Notes under the pieces: model-generated | Seen by the model: the letters and a program-made list of their open reading frames with translations, nothing else | The model's database searches: none | What the model was told of the DNA's origin: nothing | Assembly: GCA_034698045.1 (NCBI GenBank) | Contig: JAQGAU010000680.1 | Coordinates: 1-24,963, forward strand | Reading direction: 5' to 3' | DNA: 24,963 nt | DNA from: Paramacrobiotus richtersi | Lineage: Eukaryota; Tardigrada; Eutardigrada; Parachela; Macrobiotidae | Translations under genes and position numbers: made by a program | Part shown: piece by piece, positions 1-12,076 of the stretch | Position numbering within the stretch: the stretch's first letter is position 1 | Layout of the letters: each line of letters opens with the position of its first letter

Positions 1-708
1 GAAGATACGGTTCGCGAAGCCCCCTCTTGAGGTGGTTACGGCGCCGTATCTTTCGTTTAGCCACGCCCGCATACCGTATCGAGATTCGCTTCGAATTCGA
101 GACCCACCCTTAGACATTCTAAACTGAATCAGTTGCCGAGGCTGGGGAAAACAGTGCTAAGATCTACTATACTAACAATCAGGTAATTTAATTATCAGCA
201 AGCAGAAAAATTAGTGTCTTAAACAGGTAAATATTAGCTTATATTTATTATGGTGCTTTGCAAGTGTTGCAGGCAAGCGCGACGGCAGTGTTTTCAAACT
301 GAATTTTTTTAAAGTTTGAGTTCTGTAAATTATTTCATTAATTTTAAGCTGATTTCCAAAAGAGCTTTCCCCATTCTGGTCGCTCTTGATCGGCTGAAAC
401 CTGTTTCGAACAACAGTGATACGTATTACGGGTTGCTTAGCTACTTTCCCCGCTAATAAAAAAGCCTGAAAATACAGGGTGCAAAATGAGCTAAACCACC
501 CGGTAAGCAGAAAAACGACAGTTTTTGAAAAACTAAAAATCAGTGATCCAAAAACCCGTAATGGGAACCTCTTGTCGGCATGACCACCATCGTACTGGAT
601 TTATTGAGATATTTTGATCATTTTCTAAGCAAACAGCTAAAGCTTATTCTGCCGGCGACTGGTTTCAAGATTTAGGATTAAGAGTTATAAGAGTTATAAT
701 AATCTTAC
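1..708 (-). other. Intron or flank 3' of the last visible exon of receptor guanylyl cyclase A
   Basis: This stretch follows a clean splice donor (CAG then GTAAGA, minus strand) after the exon at 709-879. In paralogue B the matching intron is only 107 nt (7908-8014) and is followed by an exon encoding the HGNLKS motif. I looked on the minus strand for that exon and did not find it. The segment is therefore a long intron running past the window edge, or the point where the gene is broken. An imperfect inverted repeat lies at 1-10 and 46-55 (GAAGATACGG against CCGTATCTTT). No other coding signal was recognised. Confidence 0.5.
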
Positions 709-3700
709 CTGAATTATGTCGCGAATGAGAAATAATTTTAAAGACCAGTCTGGACTTCGTTGTGTGATCATATCTTCAACCGAACCCCGCTGGCAAACCG
801 CATAAAATGTTGATGGTGTTTTGGTGGAGATGCAGACTCCAAGAAACTTGTTAATATTTGGAGAGAAAAGCCTGTCCATCTGAATAACAAGGACACTACA
901 CATAATTTAGGCCAAGTCCGAACAAAAGCGTATCGAGGACACTTTCCTAGGAACACACTGCAGTCCCCTCCTGTACATACCGTTGCTAACAAGAAGGGGT
1001 CGACCTAGTTTTCGTGGTCTTATAAGCAATGTTGTAGAAAACTCTCCAGCGAGCGTTTGAGGGTGCTATGCGCATTGTTCGAAAGTACTCAAGCCAGGAT
1101 AGTTCTTAGCTCGAGCCAACTGCAGTCAACCGTAGGAGAACCAGTGAAGTTTGGTGCGGAACTTTACCTCTCGTAGACTTCTATAGTAAAAACTAAGAAA
1201 CTGGATATGGCCCGTATTCCTCAGGCAGTAATGTTTCAGCGCTCTAGTGCGGCTGTATAAACGAGGGACAGCTCCGACATGTTCGTAGCATAAACGGACA
1301 GAAAATCTGCTGCACCGATGCCACAGGAAAATAGTTTCCATTTTACACCATAAACAACAGCAAGCAACATGTGAGAGTATTGCCTTCGAGAAAAGTAGGG
1401 CCGCTTTGGCCCGGTTCGTCCGCTTGCTGTGCAGCCTTTTGGACTCAGAATGCTGTGACAGTTCATAACGAGCATGCCGGTATTCCTATCACCCGGAAAA
1501 AATGTTACTGCGACCATAAAACGAAAGGTCAAAGTCTGACAGGGTATGCTCTTTCAATGCTTGCACTGCCACGCCCACAGCACAGTGCCGAGGACTCGAA
1601 AACGGCTCTGCCATGGTTTTTCAGCAACAGAAAAGTTTGGTCTACCGTATAGGTGCACTCAAACCAAAATCGGTTTCCGATTTTTCAGCAATTTCGGAAC
1701 TCAAAGTTCAGACGTATGATGCAAGGGTCTGATAGGTTTCCAGACCTGGAGGTAACCAGATTCAAATCTACTCAGTTAAGGAACAGGGTGACAAATTGGA
1801 CATCTATAGCTTAAAAGGTGCAGGAAGGAATGGGCAATTATGTCAAATGCCCGAAATTTGTGTTTCATGAAACTGGGACCTAAGGCAGCACATCAAGCAT
1901 TTTGTTCGGACTAGGCCTAAATAATGTGTAAATGCTGGATAGCGCGAACAATTACAGTATTGATTCAGTTAAAATTCCTTGACGTCAATTTATTTAAGTA
2001 AACAACGTAAAAAGACTCATTTGTAACTGCGCTTATATAGCCGGACTTAGCTACTTACGCCGGATATCACTTTTAAGAAACTGCTGTTAACATTCGGACG
2101 TCCGTTAGACGTCCAACACAGATGGTGCATCCACGCAGGATATCCTCGGAGCTTAACGAACTGTCCATGGAAAACATGACTAGCTGATCTGGTTCCGCCT
2201 GCCAATGTCTGTACGTCGGAATGCGAACCGGCTTGTTCTAATAAATCTCCCGCCACGGCCAGTTTCAGCAAGAGTGGCACATACTCCGCTTCTGAAACCC
2301 TCCACCATGTACGACGATATTGCTCCTGTCTTTGTAGTTTCCTAAACGAGCATAGCTGCGCACATGCATACACTGACTGCCAGTGATTCTCTTACCGCAG
2401 AATTCCAGCAACCGCCGCAACAACGAGTGCTATTGCTGTTACTGTCACAGAAACGGAGACTGAAAGCGCCGAAAAAGTGTTCAAGTTACTGGACGACGCT
2501 CGGTCCAGGGGGACCGATCCCTGTTTCCAGACCATAGGTTTTTTTGTGTCAACGAAGCTGAATGCTGCGCTCACAATGTTGTACGCATAAACGTTCTACA
2601 GAAAGCAATATTCAGGTTAGGGTAGGAATACTTGGATGTTAGCTAAACAGGCGGCACCAAGGACTTAGTCGTACTAAAAATCGGTTCTGTAAGCGATCGT
2701 ATTGCTGTACAATGACGGCTGGAAACCGTTCGCCGCTGCTGGTGACTGGAATATTTTCGAACGTAAGATTGTGGGATCTCCCAACAATTTTCCCAGTTAT
2801 CCGTTTCGACCTTATGTAGCTGCTGTCGCTCTTAACGTTCCTATACGTATCTTCGATGCGTATTTCGTCAAGTACCTAAACAAACCCTCAACTATAACTG
2901 TAGGGTTACTGTAGCTTAGAACATTACGTGGTACAGAACCGAACACGTGTCTCACTTTGGACATTAAATCTGCAGCACTGGTGCAGGAAACGAAGAAGTC
3001 ATTATACTGCAAACGGGTGTCGTTGTAATTTATATACAGAGACAAGAATCGGCTATCATTAGTACGAGTACCAACTGCACGGGATTGTACGGTGTTCCAA
3101 ATGCTGCCTCTCTGTAGTGGTTGATCTCTTCGGAACGGTCCATGAAACTCGACCAGTCAGTCTCCGGTGTACGCAGTACCAGGACACTGTCCAGCGCTTC
3201 CACGACTCTCTTTAAACAGTTCATGAATCATGGCACAGCTCATACCACAGTTTACTGAATCAAGCTATCTGCAATCTTACCTGGTCAAGAGTGTCATTTA
3301 GCTTCCACCTTCCTAGCGGTGGTTCACCAGGAACCTGCGCCTCGTATAGGTACAGGAATATCTATTATAGCACCACGTTTGCACAAGTCGAGTTCAAACG
3401 TCGACGATCTAAGCTCATCTTACATGGTCGCCATTTGTCATATTCAGATCATGGGCGGCTGCCTATGCAGAAAAAACGTTTTGGTTTTTTTTGGTACGTT
3501 TGTCAAGGGCACTCGGATTGGAGCCCTACCAGCAACTCTCTCATCGGTCGGAATAAGGTGCAGCAAACAATAACTAAAAAACATTAAACGGAGCAGTTAA
3601 GCCCGATCAAAATACGGCTTCAATATTCGTATCCCTTTCTGCTCTGGTAGTGATATGTATTGCTATGCTCAAATGTTAGAACGTGGAAAACCCGTGTATC

Positions 3701-4864
3701 ACCGCGAAAGATACAAGCTAATCCACAACAACATGAAATCAGCGTAGGACTTCTCACTGGAACGAAATTTCTCCTTACTTCGACTGTAAAGGGCAGCGGT
3801 CTGCAGTGCGGCGTGCAGCGAATCTCCTTCTGTAGAATCAAACTGCACCACTTGGTGTTGTGTATCGGTCCGCTTGGCCAGGTCTTGCGTTACACCGTCG
3901 CACTGTGTTAAACTGCGTCCAGAAGCAATCGATGAATTGGCTTTCTTAAACTGGTCCCGCAGGACCGCGACGTAGTGCCAATTGAATAAATTTAAGAGAT
4001 CCCCGACGGCTTTGCCGAAAACCACATAGGAAGCGGTTGACAAAACTACCGCAGTGGGATAACGGTCCGCTCTAACCGGTACGCTGGACGCACTGTTGTG
4101 CGTGTAATACAACGTTCCAATCAAGAAATGTTCAAGCAACGCATCTGGTTTCCGTCTTTGCCACTTACCATTGAATAACCGTGATATCAAGCTCTGTAAC
4201 ACGTATATACTGGAAACCGTTGATAATTCTCACAAGTCAGCGTTTGTATTTCTGCGTTCACATGATAGTGATAACACGTACAACAGTAGATCTCATGTTT
4301 CTCGCTGTGCAGTTAATTAATGGAGACATCGTGATTTCTAAGATTTCTATTAGATAATTATGTAAATACTATTCGTAGTTTTATCACATGTCCGCAAAAC
4401 ATGGGGCCATTGTTTTACCTCGGAGGAAGTCTCCAATAATCGGGAAAGCTGGGCCGCAGACTGTAGAAAAAAATATGATATCAGACTTTCTTACGTACCG
4501 ATGTAGTATAAAGTCTCACTTCACCTGAGGTCAAGACAACCGTAGCGCCTTCTTGCTCAAACACTCCATGACTGTACCATTCCGCCATTTTTATCGATAC
4601 CCATTCATTACTCGCTGCACGGCAAATGGCCATATCGCCCGGCCAGTACAAATCCGTTACGGAATAGTTTTTGTACAATTCCGGATAGCGCTGCTCATTG
4701 TGACGAATGGCAACATGAAAGGTGGACATTATGGGTTCCGTTGCCACTCCACTGGCGTTGACGTTGGTCAGCGTAATGATATTGAGCTTCATCGAGTTAA
4801 CCACTGAAGAACCGCAAATTAAGGATAAAATTATCATTACACTCGCATCTGCGGTTGCCGACAT
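709..4864 (-). CDS. Receptor guanylyl cyclase A, 5' part (ectodomain, membrane segment, start of kinase homology domain)
   Basis: Single-pass receptor guanylyl cyclase, partial. Exons in order: 4864-4525, 4460-4419, 4193-4169, 4092-3779, 3573-3530, 3462-3424, 3361-3281, 3209-3072, 3006-2956, 2875-2675, 2595-2396, 2341-2059, 879-709. Phases agree at every junction and give 643 codons without a stop. The start has a hydrophobic leader (ASVMIILSLICGSSVVNS). The ANF-receptor-type ligand-binding region follows, with DRYPTAV, LNMTNGD and TPETDWSSF. A membrane segment in the 2396-2595 exon (VTVTAIALVVAAVAGILR) leads to a basic juxtamembrane stretch with RRTWWRV and then kinase homology sequence (GVCISTKTPSTFYAV, RGSVEDM). 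It is a tandem paralogue of B, with about three quarters identity in the last exon by eye. The rest of the kinase homology domain and the cyclase domain are outside the window or lost. Unlike B, it lacks the two cysteines just before the membrane segment. The ligand is unknown. Confidence 0.88.
897..1930. mobile_element. TA-flanked element with 29-bp terminal inverted repeats (mariner/Tc1-like, non-autonomous)
   Basis: The left end at 899-927 reads CACATAATTTAGGCCAAG and onward. The reverse complement of 1900-1928 reads CACATTATTTAGGCCTAG and onward. The two match at 27 of 29 positions. A TA dinucleotide lies directly outside each end (897-898 and 1929-1930), as a TA target duplication would. 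The element is 1030 bp and sits in intron 12 of cyclase A, whose counterpart in B is only 56 nt; removing it leaves an intron of about 147 nt. The left end is 18 nt from the 3' splice site. Internal ORFs (minus 1236-1532, plus 1371-1652) show no transposase motif that I recognise, so it is probably non-autonomous. The TA duplication points to the Tc1/mariner superfamily, but the ends do not begin with the usual CAGT. Confidence 0.7.
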
Positions 4865-6292
4865 TTCTCATTTGCTGATGAAAGTGACCGTTGATGCAGA
4901 GTAAAACAGAGAAAAGAAAATTGTGAGCGACAGTGTTCTTGTACACGTCAGCATCCTAAATGGTTCGGGATATAATGTCAGGATCTCACGTGTCCGACTG
5001 CCTGAACGAGATTATCCAACAAAGATAATGATCTCGCTTGATATCTCTCACGCATGGCATTATGGATAAAGGAAGCCATTTGTGAACTCTAATGTTTCGA
5101 CAGCGTCGGTATAAATGTCAAAGCGAGCTAAGCGAACAGGTTATTAATGGTACACGAGCGCAGGTTGTTCCAATTGCTCCAACGCTCGGACCAAGGGGAA
5201 TACCATACTCACACAGAGCAATTGCTCTTTTGCACAATTCTCGAACTTGCATGGACACGAACTCTTTGTCGAAAGACTTGGAAATACAACATATTGTGAG
5301 CGAGTTATACGGTACAGGATTTCCCGGCGATTCATATAATACCGGAGTCACAAATCACCGCACAGAAATCATATTTACGGATACTCTGTGCGCAACACGT
5401 CGTGCGAAGCCGAGGTACAGGTGCATGCAGATAATGTGTCACAGTGTGGACGGATTATGTTGCAACGGATGCGTCAAGAGACTGTGTTTAGAGTCTTCGA
5501 TGATTGAAAATGTGATAGACTTGTATCAATATGAGAACATATATCGGCAACATCTTTGACGAAAACATCATTAACTCAATCATACATTTCTGCTCGTTAG
5601 CATTTTCTACACTGTAGTCCACTTCCGTTAAATGGAAGCAGCCAAACCTTTCACGCAATCGCTTGATTATCTACTTATTTCCTGGCAGCAGTTTTACATT
5701 TTTCTCTTTCGTATGACCAGAGGCGCTGCGAGGTCCGGGGGGCGTAGAACGTTGTCATCCAGTTTGCCTCGTCCAAATCGCAAAAAAATACCCACAAAGC
5801 GGCCAAAATGTTAAAAAAATTTCCCGGCAAAAGGAGCAATTTTCGTCAAAGGATGGAAAACAAGCTCGCCAAAGTCGTTCGCTTGCCCCAGTCACCGGGC
5901 GAATTTTTTACTTCGGCAGTCGTCTCCCTGCCCCTCGCGCCGCCGCTGCTTATGACGGAATATCTGAACGTGGGGATACTGCTATCAGCTCTCACGATGA
6001 GTCTCCTTAAGAGTGTCACAAACATACACGTCTTGCATGTCTTTCGTTATATTCTTTTTGGTAAAAGTTTGGTAGCAATTAAACCCCGATACGAGTGTAG
6101 ACAAAATTGAGTTTTTTGCCCGACTGTACATTTCTTCAAGGCGTTTCAATATCCTACAGTTATAAGTTAAAAAACATGCATTGCAAATCAAAGTTGCGAA
6201 TCATCCGTTAATTAAAGCAGCTGTATCAGCAGCGCAACTTAGCAGCCAGATGCTGGCGACTACTGGCGAATCCGGTCAAACTATCCAACCTA
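4865..6292. other. Intergenic region between cyclase B (3' end) and cyclase A (5' end)
   Basis: Both neighbours are on the minus strand, so this holds the 3' flank of B and the promoter of A. No consensus TATA box or polyadenylation signal stood out. A plus-strand ORF of 155 codons (5092-5559) has no recognisable domain, signal peptide or splice context. An ORF of that length is expected about once by chance in a window this size, so I do not call it a gene. Confidence 0.5.
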
Positions 6293-9200
6293 TCAGTCAA
6301 TCTTAAGCCAGTACGCGGTCACATTCCCCTTCCCCTAAAACGCCAAACCTTTTGCGTTATGCTCACAGACCCCATTCATTCTTCGCTATTTACCTTGAGA
6401 TGAACCTTTCCACGGCTGACAAATTCGTAACCATACTGTTCAGCAATGGTTACGGTGACGGAACTAACATGAACTCTTGAAGGCTCACTACTTGTCTGTA
6501 GACGGGCAGCCGTATTCACCGAATCTCCAAAACTGTTGCAAGAAAAACCTGATAGAACAGTTTTATTACGGGGAGTTTAAAAAGGAAGTACTGACAAGCA
6601 GTATCTCGGTCGTTTTAGCCCAACCACCCCGGCGGCTACCGGGCCACTGTGAACACCAATCAGGAGCTCCATACCATCACGGCTTGGAACCTCGTCAAAC
6701 ACTCGAAGTAACACTAACGCCAAGCGACAGATTTGGTCAGCGTGACGATCTCCGATTGGCTCCGCCAAGCCACTGACAGCCTAGAAAGCCACAATCATTG
6801 ACAATTTACTCCAATGAAAGGCTTGTAAAATTTTCTGGAGTCTCACCACGTAATTGCTTCCAATGGTTTCCAGTTTATACACTGACAATCCCACTGAGGC
6901 ACGGTCAAATACCGAGTAAACTTCGTGGAGGAGGAGCATTACTGCATCGGGTGGCATTGCGGCAACATATTCGTTAAACCCTTCGACATCGCTGAACAGG
7001 ATGCTGACCTCCTCGAAATACTCCGCTCCTACAGTCTGGCCTGCTCGTAACTTCTTTACAACTGGCCTAACAATCAAAATCCATCATTTACGCATTTACG
7101 TCAACAGAACAGAACAGAAGCGCAACTGAGTTCTACAGAGAGTCTGAGTAACCTACGGGGGAAGCATCTGGCACAGCAGCTCATCGGCTTTCTTCTGTTC
7201 GTGAAGAAGAAGACTAGTTCTCTCCGCAACATCCTGCTCCAAGCGTATGTTGTACTTTTCCAGTCTCTGCATTACGCGATCTAAGAACGTTCCTTCCATG
7301 CCTTCACTGGCAGTGGCAATTCCGAACTTTATCGCAATATCGCTGACAGGGGGTCTGTGTAGCGGATCCTCCGCCCAGCATGACTGGCACAGCGGTATCA
7401 GCTTTCTTAATGCTGGATGGTCTGGCTTCTCAGGGAAAACAGGGCGTAGATATGGTTGTGCACCCACTAGAATCTGGTCTAAGATATCTGCAATGCGATA
7501 AAAACTTGATTTAATCCGGCTAATGTCTGCAAGCGAAGAGTACGGTTAAAATGAAGGGCAATATTACCATCGGAAACCTCAGAAGCGCGCCGTTTTGGAT
7601 CATGCCCATACACCTTGCAGTGCATAATGATCTGGTGGGCAATCAAGGCGAAAGCATACACATCGCTTTCCGCAGTAACCGGATGGCCACGAAGCATTTC
7701 CGGTGCCATCCAACAGTGTGGAGCGAAAAACGGACCGGCATTGAAATGCATCGACGCTGACGGTACTGTGGGAGAGGCTAACGAACAACTTAGGTCCTCA
7801 TGCCCGTAGTCCGTCAGCTTGATTACCATCTGATTGTCCAGAAGGCATTTGGTGCTTTTCAGGTTGCCGTGTCTCCGGAGCGAGGATTTGTGCAAAACAG
7901 TTAAACCCTTCAATGATAAGCAAGAAGGTTGCGATTATTCGTGGTACGACGCCAACAATCAATCATTACACAGGCGAGGCGAGCTTCTGTGGTGCGAACA
8001 TGAACAGGTTTTACCCGAATAATATCTTGGATGAGGTAGAGCTTCAAGTTCCAATCGGGGCTTTGTTGCAGTACCAAATCCTCAACCGAGCCGCGCTTGC
8101 AAACAGCATAGAATGTTGATGGAACCTTGGTCGATATGCATACACCGAGGAGTTTGTTAAGATTAGTGGAATCCAGTTTGTGTATCTGCATTACAGCATA
8201 TTGAGGTTGCGAGCCTTGAGATGTACTGAGTTGCTACATACTGAAGACATCAGTTTCAAGAAGGTACTGCTGACGTACGGACCGCTATTCGCCCTCCAGC
8301 ACAGCCGTTTCTTCCAAGCCGGGTTCCCTCGCAAAGCAACCAGCTGGCCGGTGGTGGAACGATAAGTTCCCACTTTCAAAGTTACCAAATCAGAGTAGGA
8401 TCCGCTGTGTTCGAACGAGTTCCCTGACGGTTCTGACTGGGCTAGCTGATACGGGACATACTCGTTTTCTGATATTCTCCACCAGGTACGACGCTGCTGT
8501 TCGTTTTTTTGTTGTCTCCTGCAATAAGAAATGAGAAACAAATTTCAACAGTCATAAATCATAAGTCAACAACTTTTGTGGCACCGCAACAGTCCAACAA
8601 CGCCTGCAGTGATCACTACCACGCCAACAACTACGACGGCAACGGCAATATTCCGTGTTGTCGTGGAAAGTCCGTTGCAATTCTCGGTGCATAGCGGCCG
8701 GTCAAGCGGAAGAGACCCCAGTTTCCAAATCATCGGCCGTTGTTTGTCAACCAGATCGTAATCTCCCGTTGCATAATTATACGCATAGATGTCCTACCAG
8801 TGATATTATATTATTATCCTTATTATCTGTATTCTGCGAGGTGTGTATGTACCACAAATCTTTCGGTTGCACGGTCGAACTGCTGCACCAGTATCACGGG
8901 AACCTTCTCGCCATTCGCTGTGATATTGACATTCTCGAAAGTCAGACTGTGAGACTTGCCAATCATTCTTTCGGTAATCATTTTCGAAGTAATATTAAAG
9001 GGTTTGTTAGCGTCGTCAGTCCGTATTTCGTCCAGAACCTAAACACATTATTACATTGCAGACAAAGTAGGGGTGTCAAAAAGATGAGCTGCATACCTTT
9101 GACATTAGGTCAACGGCGTTAGTACAGGAAAGGTAGAAGTCATTGTACTGGAATGAAATCATTAAATATCGAAGCTCAGTTAACTGAGGACAAATGTCAA

Positions 9201-11468
9201 GATTTCTACCAACTGCGTGGTGTTGAATGGTGTACCAAACTTTTGCTGCCGGTAGCGGTTGATCTCATCCGAACGGTTAAGAAACGACGACCAGTCGGTT
9301 GGCGGTGTACGAATAACAATCACGGTGTCCATTGCTTCTTCAACTTTCTATAATGCATTCATTTAAAGCGTAGTGTTGTAGAAAATATCCAAAGACAATT
9401 TACTAACTTACCTGATCAAGGTCATCATTTTGTTGCCAGTTTCGTAACGGTGGCTCATTTGGAATCCGACCTTCGTAGAGATATATGAATTCCTGTGAAT
9501 AAAAGGAATTCGGTTTGCATGAAAATAACGCAAGCGCAGCGGTACTCGATTGCTTTTCGCTTTCGGAAATGGTCAATACATGTTTGGAACAGATTTTTTT
9601 TGTGCTCGAGCGGTAGGGCTTTCGTTAATTCCTTCATAATCAACTTACGTATTCGCCATTTGTCATGTTCAAATCATACGCCGCCGCCTAGGAAGGACAA
9701 TCGCGCAGATTATTTGATTACGACAGAATAGATACTGAAGAAACGTACCAACAGCCGTCTCATGGGTTTGAACAAGGTACAGCATACCATGACTACGATC
9801 GCGATAAACACACTGTACGAATGCCACATAAAGCAACCCAGAAACCGCGGAAGAGGATGGCTTACTTCGACTGTACGAAGCGGCACTCTTCAGCGTATCG
9901 TTCAACGACACATTTTCGGTTGAATCGAAGGGCACCACTTTATGCTGAATGGCGGTCCGCTTGCGAAGATCCTGTAGGACACCTTCGCACTGGGTCGTGC
10001 TGCGTCCCGACGCGACATATCCAGAACCGGTGGTTTTCATTTCATCTTTGAGGATGACCACGTAACGCCATTTGAACTTGTCCATTATAATGCCGACGGC
10101 TTGCCCAAATAAAAGATAGGAAGCCGTTGTTAATGTCACTGCCGTTGGGTAACGGTCCCGGGTGATCGCGACGCTTGCTGCGCTATATGGACAAGACGAA
10201 GTGGCCATACTGGTTATAGTAATATGTAGTTTACTTTACCAACAAACGGGCTACTTTAACGTTACTCACCAAGGTAGTATCGTCATATCCAGCTCTGTAA
10301 GAGTTACCAGACAAGCGTGACCATTAAAATGCAGCTTACATGTTTACAGATTAAAGAAACATAATGGATTATCGATCTAATAATTAATGCGATCACTGTA
10401 GAACACATAGCAGCCTTACAATCCATAGAAACTCGGGAAGCATGTCCCGGTTTTGTAACAGTTTTTTTCAAGTGGGTACTAACCCAGTCATGGCAACATG
10501 CATTTCTATAGATCGTGATACATGAAGACAAGTGTATCCTTTCACGCACTAGAAGAATATTATCAAGACTGCTTCAATAAATCGTTTTCCTGTTACCTCG
10601 AAAAAAATCTCCAATCATGGGGAAAGCCGATGCGCAAACTAGAAATGCAAGGCCTGTGGTTAGCAGCGCATGCTGTGTAACAATATCGAAATGCAAAATG
10701 GTAATAAAATTGCGTTTAACTAATCAGTATACAGTGTACTCCAGAAGCACTTCATATTTGTGAGCTCGTTTACGGTAGTTTACAAGTAGAATGTAACGCC
10801 ATCTCGAAAACAGTCTACGGCTATTGAGCTACACCTTATCTGGTATCGTTCAACAACGGTCGGGCTAGCAACTAATCAACCTAAAGCAGCGGTAAAACAA
10901 AACGAATCCGAGTACAAAGTGGACTCGTATTGTAACCGCATAGACCACACTCCAATAGCCATAAATGACGAGACCTCTGGGATCAGCGGAGGTACCGACG
11001 CCTACACATTTGGTTATTTTCCCGGGTAGTTACCCATAAAAACTGAACCAAGGAGACAGCTGTTTTTGAACGCCAAAAATCTAATTACAACTTCGTACGT
11101 AAATATAAGCATGTTGCACTAGTAGATTTACTGGAACTTAGCACCACCGTAACGCCCTCTTGATGGAACGCTCCCTGGTTGTACCATTCGCCCATCTTGA
11201 TGGGGATCCATTCTTCGCTGCTCGCCCGACATATCGCCATTTCCCCGGGCCAGAACAGATCCGTCAGGGAATAGTTCCGATACAATTCCGGGTATCGCTG
11301 CTGATTGTGGCGGATGGCCACATGGAAGGTGGACAGCATGGGCTCCGTAGCCGATCCAGTGGCATTTACGTTGGATGTGGTTATAATGTTCAGCCGCATT
11401 GTATCGACGATTGACAGGGTCGTTTGCGCAAATAGCCATATAAAGCTATGTTTATAACTAGTAGACAT
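6293..11468 (-). CDS. Receptor guanylyl cyclase B, complete, altered catalytic metal site
   Basis: Single-pass receptor that would convert GTP to cGMP. Exons: 11468-11132, 10638-10597, 10294-10270, 10182-9866, 9792-9749, 9687-9649, 9492-9412, 9347-9210, 9147-9097, 9038-8853, 8793-8585, 8518-8242, 8185-8015, 7907-7568, 7487-7157, 7066-6847, 6780-6596, 6532-6394, 6334-6293. Phases are consistent: 3174 nt, 1057 aa, a usual family length. Order: signal peptide, ANF-receptor ectodomain (DRYPTAV, NMTNGEY), paired Cys (CTENC), membrane segment near 466-486 (AVAVVVVGVVVITAGVVGLL), WWRI juxtamembrane motif, kinase homology domain with HGNLKS and LTDYG (no catalytic HRD), SCWAEDPLHRP, coiled-coil linker ending QMLPP, cyclase domain 864-1057. 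Kept: Asp889 (FSDVEGF), the guanine-binding Glu (KLETIG) and Cys (PRYC), and N/R of VNTAAR. The second metal Asp, expected in GDAY, is Ser933 (IGSNYVV). It ends in AYWLKID. B may be catalytically weak or dead, or may signal in a heterodimer. Confidence 0.93.
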
Positions 11469-12076
11469 GGCCAGTATGTAAAGTCTGCGTTAAGGAAAGA
11501 TAACACGAAAGAATGTACACCTTCGTTAATAGCACCAGTGTGCTGTAAATGGCAGTAATTGCAAATCGGGACATACCGATATTTTCAGCATGAGCAAGGA
11601 TGATTGTCTGACACATTATAGCAGCGTTAGTATTCCACTCGTTTTGGATAATAGCTATGCCCATGGGTCGGATTAAAATGCGCTGGCATGAAATGTAAAA
11701 GGCGTTTTCACGGTTTTTGTAGTCTTGTCTCTGGTGTTGTACATACATGACAATGGTGATCAAGGCGTAGAAATATTTCTGTTGGCATGCATACAAGTAT
11801 AACGAAGTTGCTGTAAATATGTTTTGTAACAACTGATTTACGATAGTTGCGAGTGGGCGAAGCAGATTGTCCGGTACTGAACGCGGTTTGTAAATGATGT
11901 ATTCTATTGTAAAGCCACATTTATGTGTACAATACTGCATCATCCTCTTTGTGGGTTGTATCAGAACAAGTAGGTCGTTCCGATTGACATTGTCCCAGAG
12001 GTGCTTTAAATTTATTAGCTGTTTACTGCGAAACCTGACATCAGTTTTCCACCAGGTGTGTGCTTTGGAAATTAAT
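11458..12076 (-). CDS. Possible multi-pass membrane protein fragment, weakly gustatory-receptor-like
   Basis: An open frame of about 205 codons follows a good acceptor (TATTTTTCAG, then the frame from 12076) and ends at 11458. It begins with a charged helix (FRSKQLINLKHLWDNVNRN) like the loop before TM5 in arthropod gustatory receptors. Later hydrophobic stretches follow (LLQNIFTATSLYLYAC, YFYALITIVMYVQ). The end reads FAITAIYSTLVLLTKVYIL, loosely like the TY-x5-QF signature of TM7. I found no convincing upstream exons or start codon. The 3' end overlaps the first codons of cyclase B by 11 bp, which argues against the ORF being used to its stop. It could be a chance ORF or a decayed receptor. 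Confidence 0.2.

Noticed and set aside
75..115. TTCGAATTCGAGACC resembling a tRNA T-arm
   Set aside because: No matching acceptor stem or anticodon arm could be folded around it.
1236..1652. Overlapping ORFs on both strands as possible transposase
   Set aside because: They lie inside the inverted-repeat element, but no helix-turn-helix or DD(E/D) motif could be recognised in either.
1980..1987. TGACGTCA, a perfect CRE palindrome
   Set aside because: An 8-bp site is expected by chance at a low rate, and it lies in an intron with no promoter evidence.
2029..2042. TATATAAG-like box on the minus strand
   Set aside because: It sits in intron 12 of cyclase A just after the donor, with no downstream ORF longer than eight codons near a start site.
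5092..5559. 155-codon plus-strand ORF between the two cyclases
   Set aside because: No signal peptide, domain, repeat or splice context. An ORF of this length is expected about once by chance in 25 kb read in six frames.
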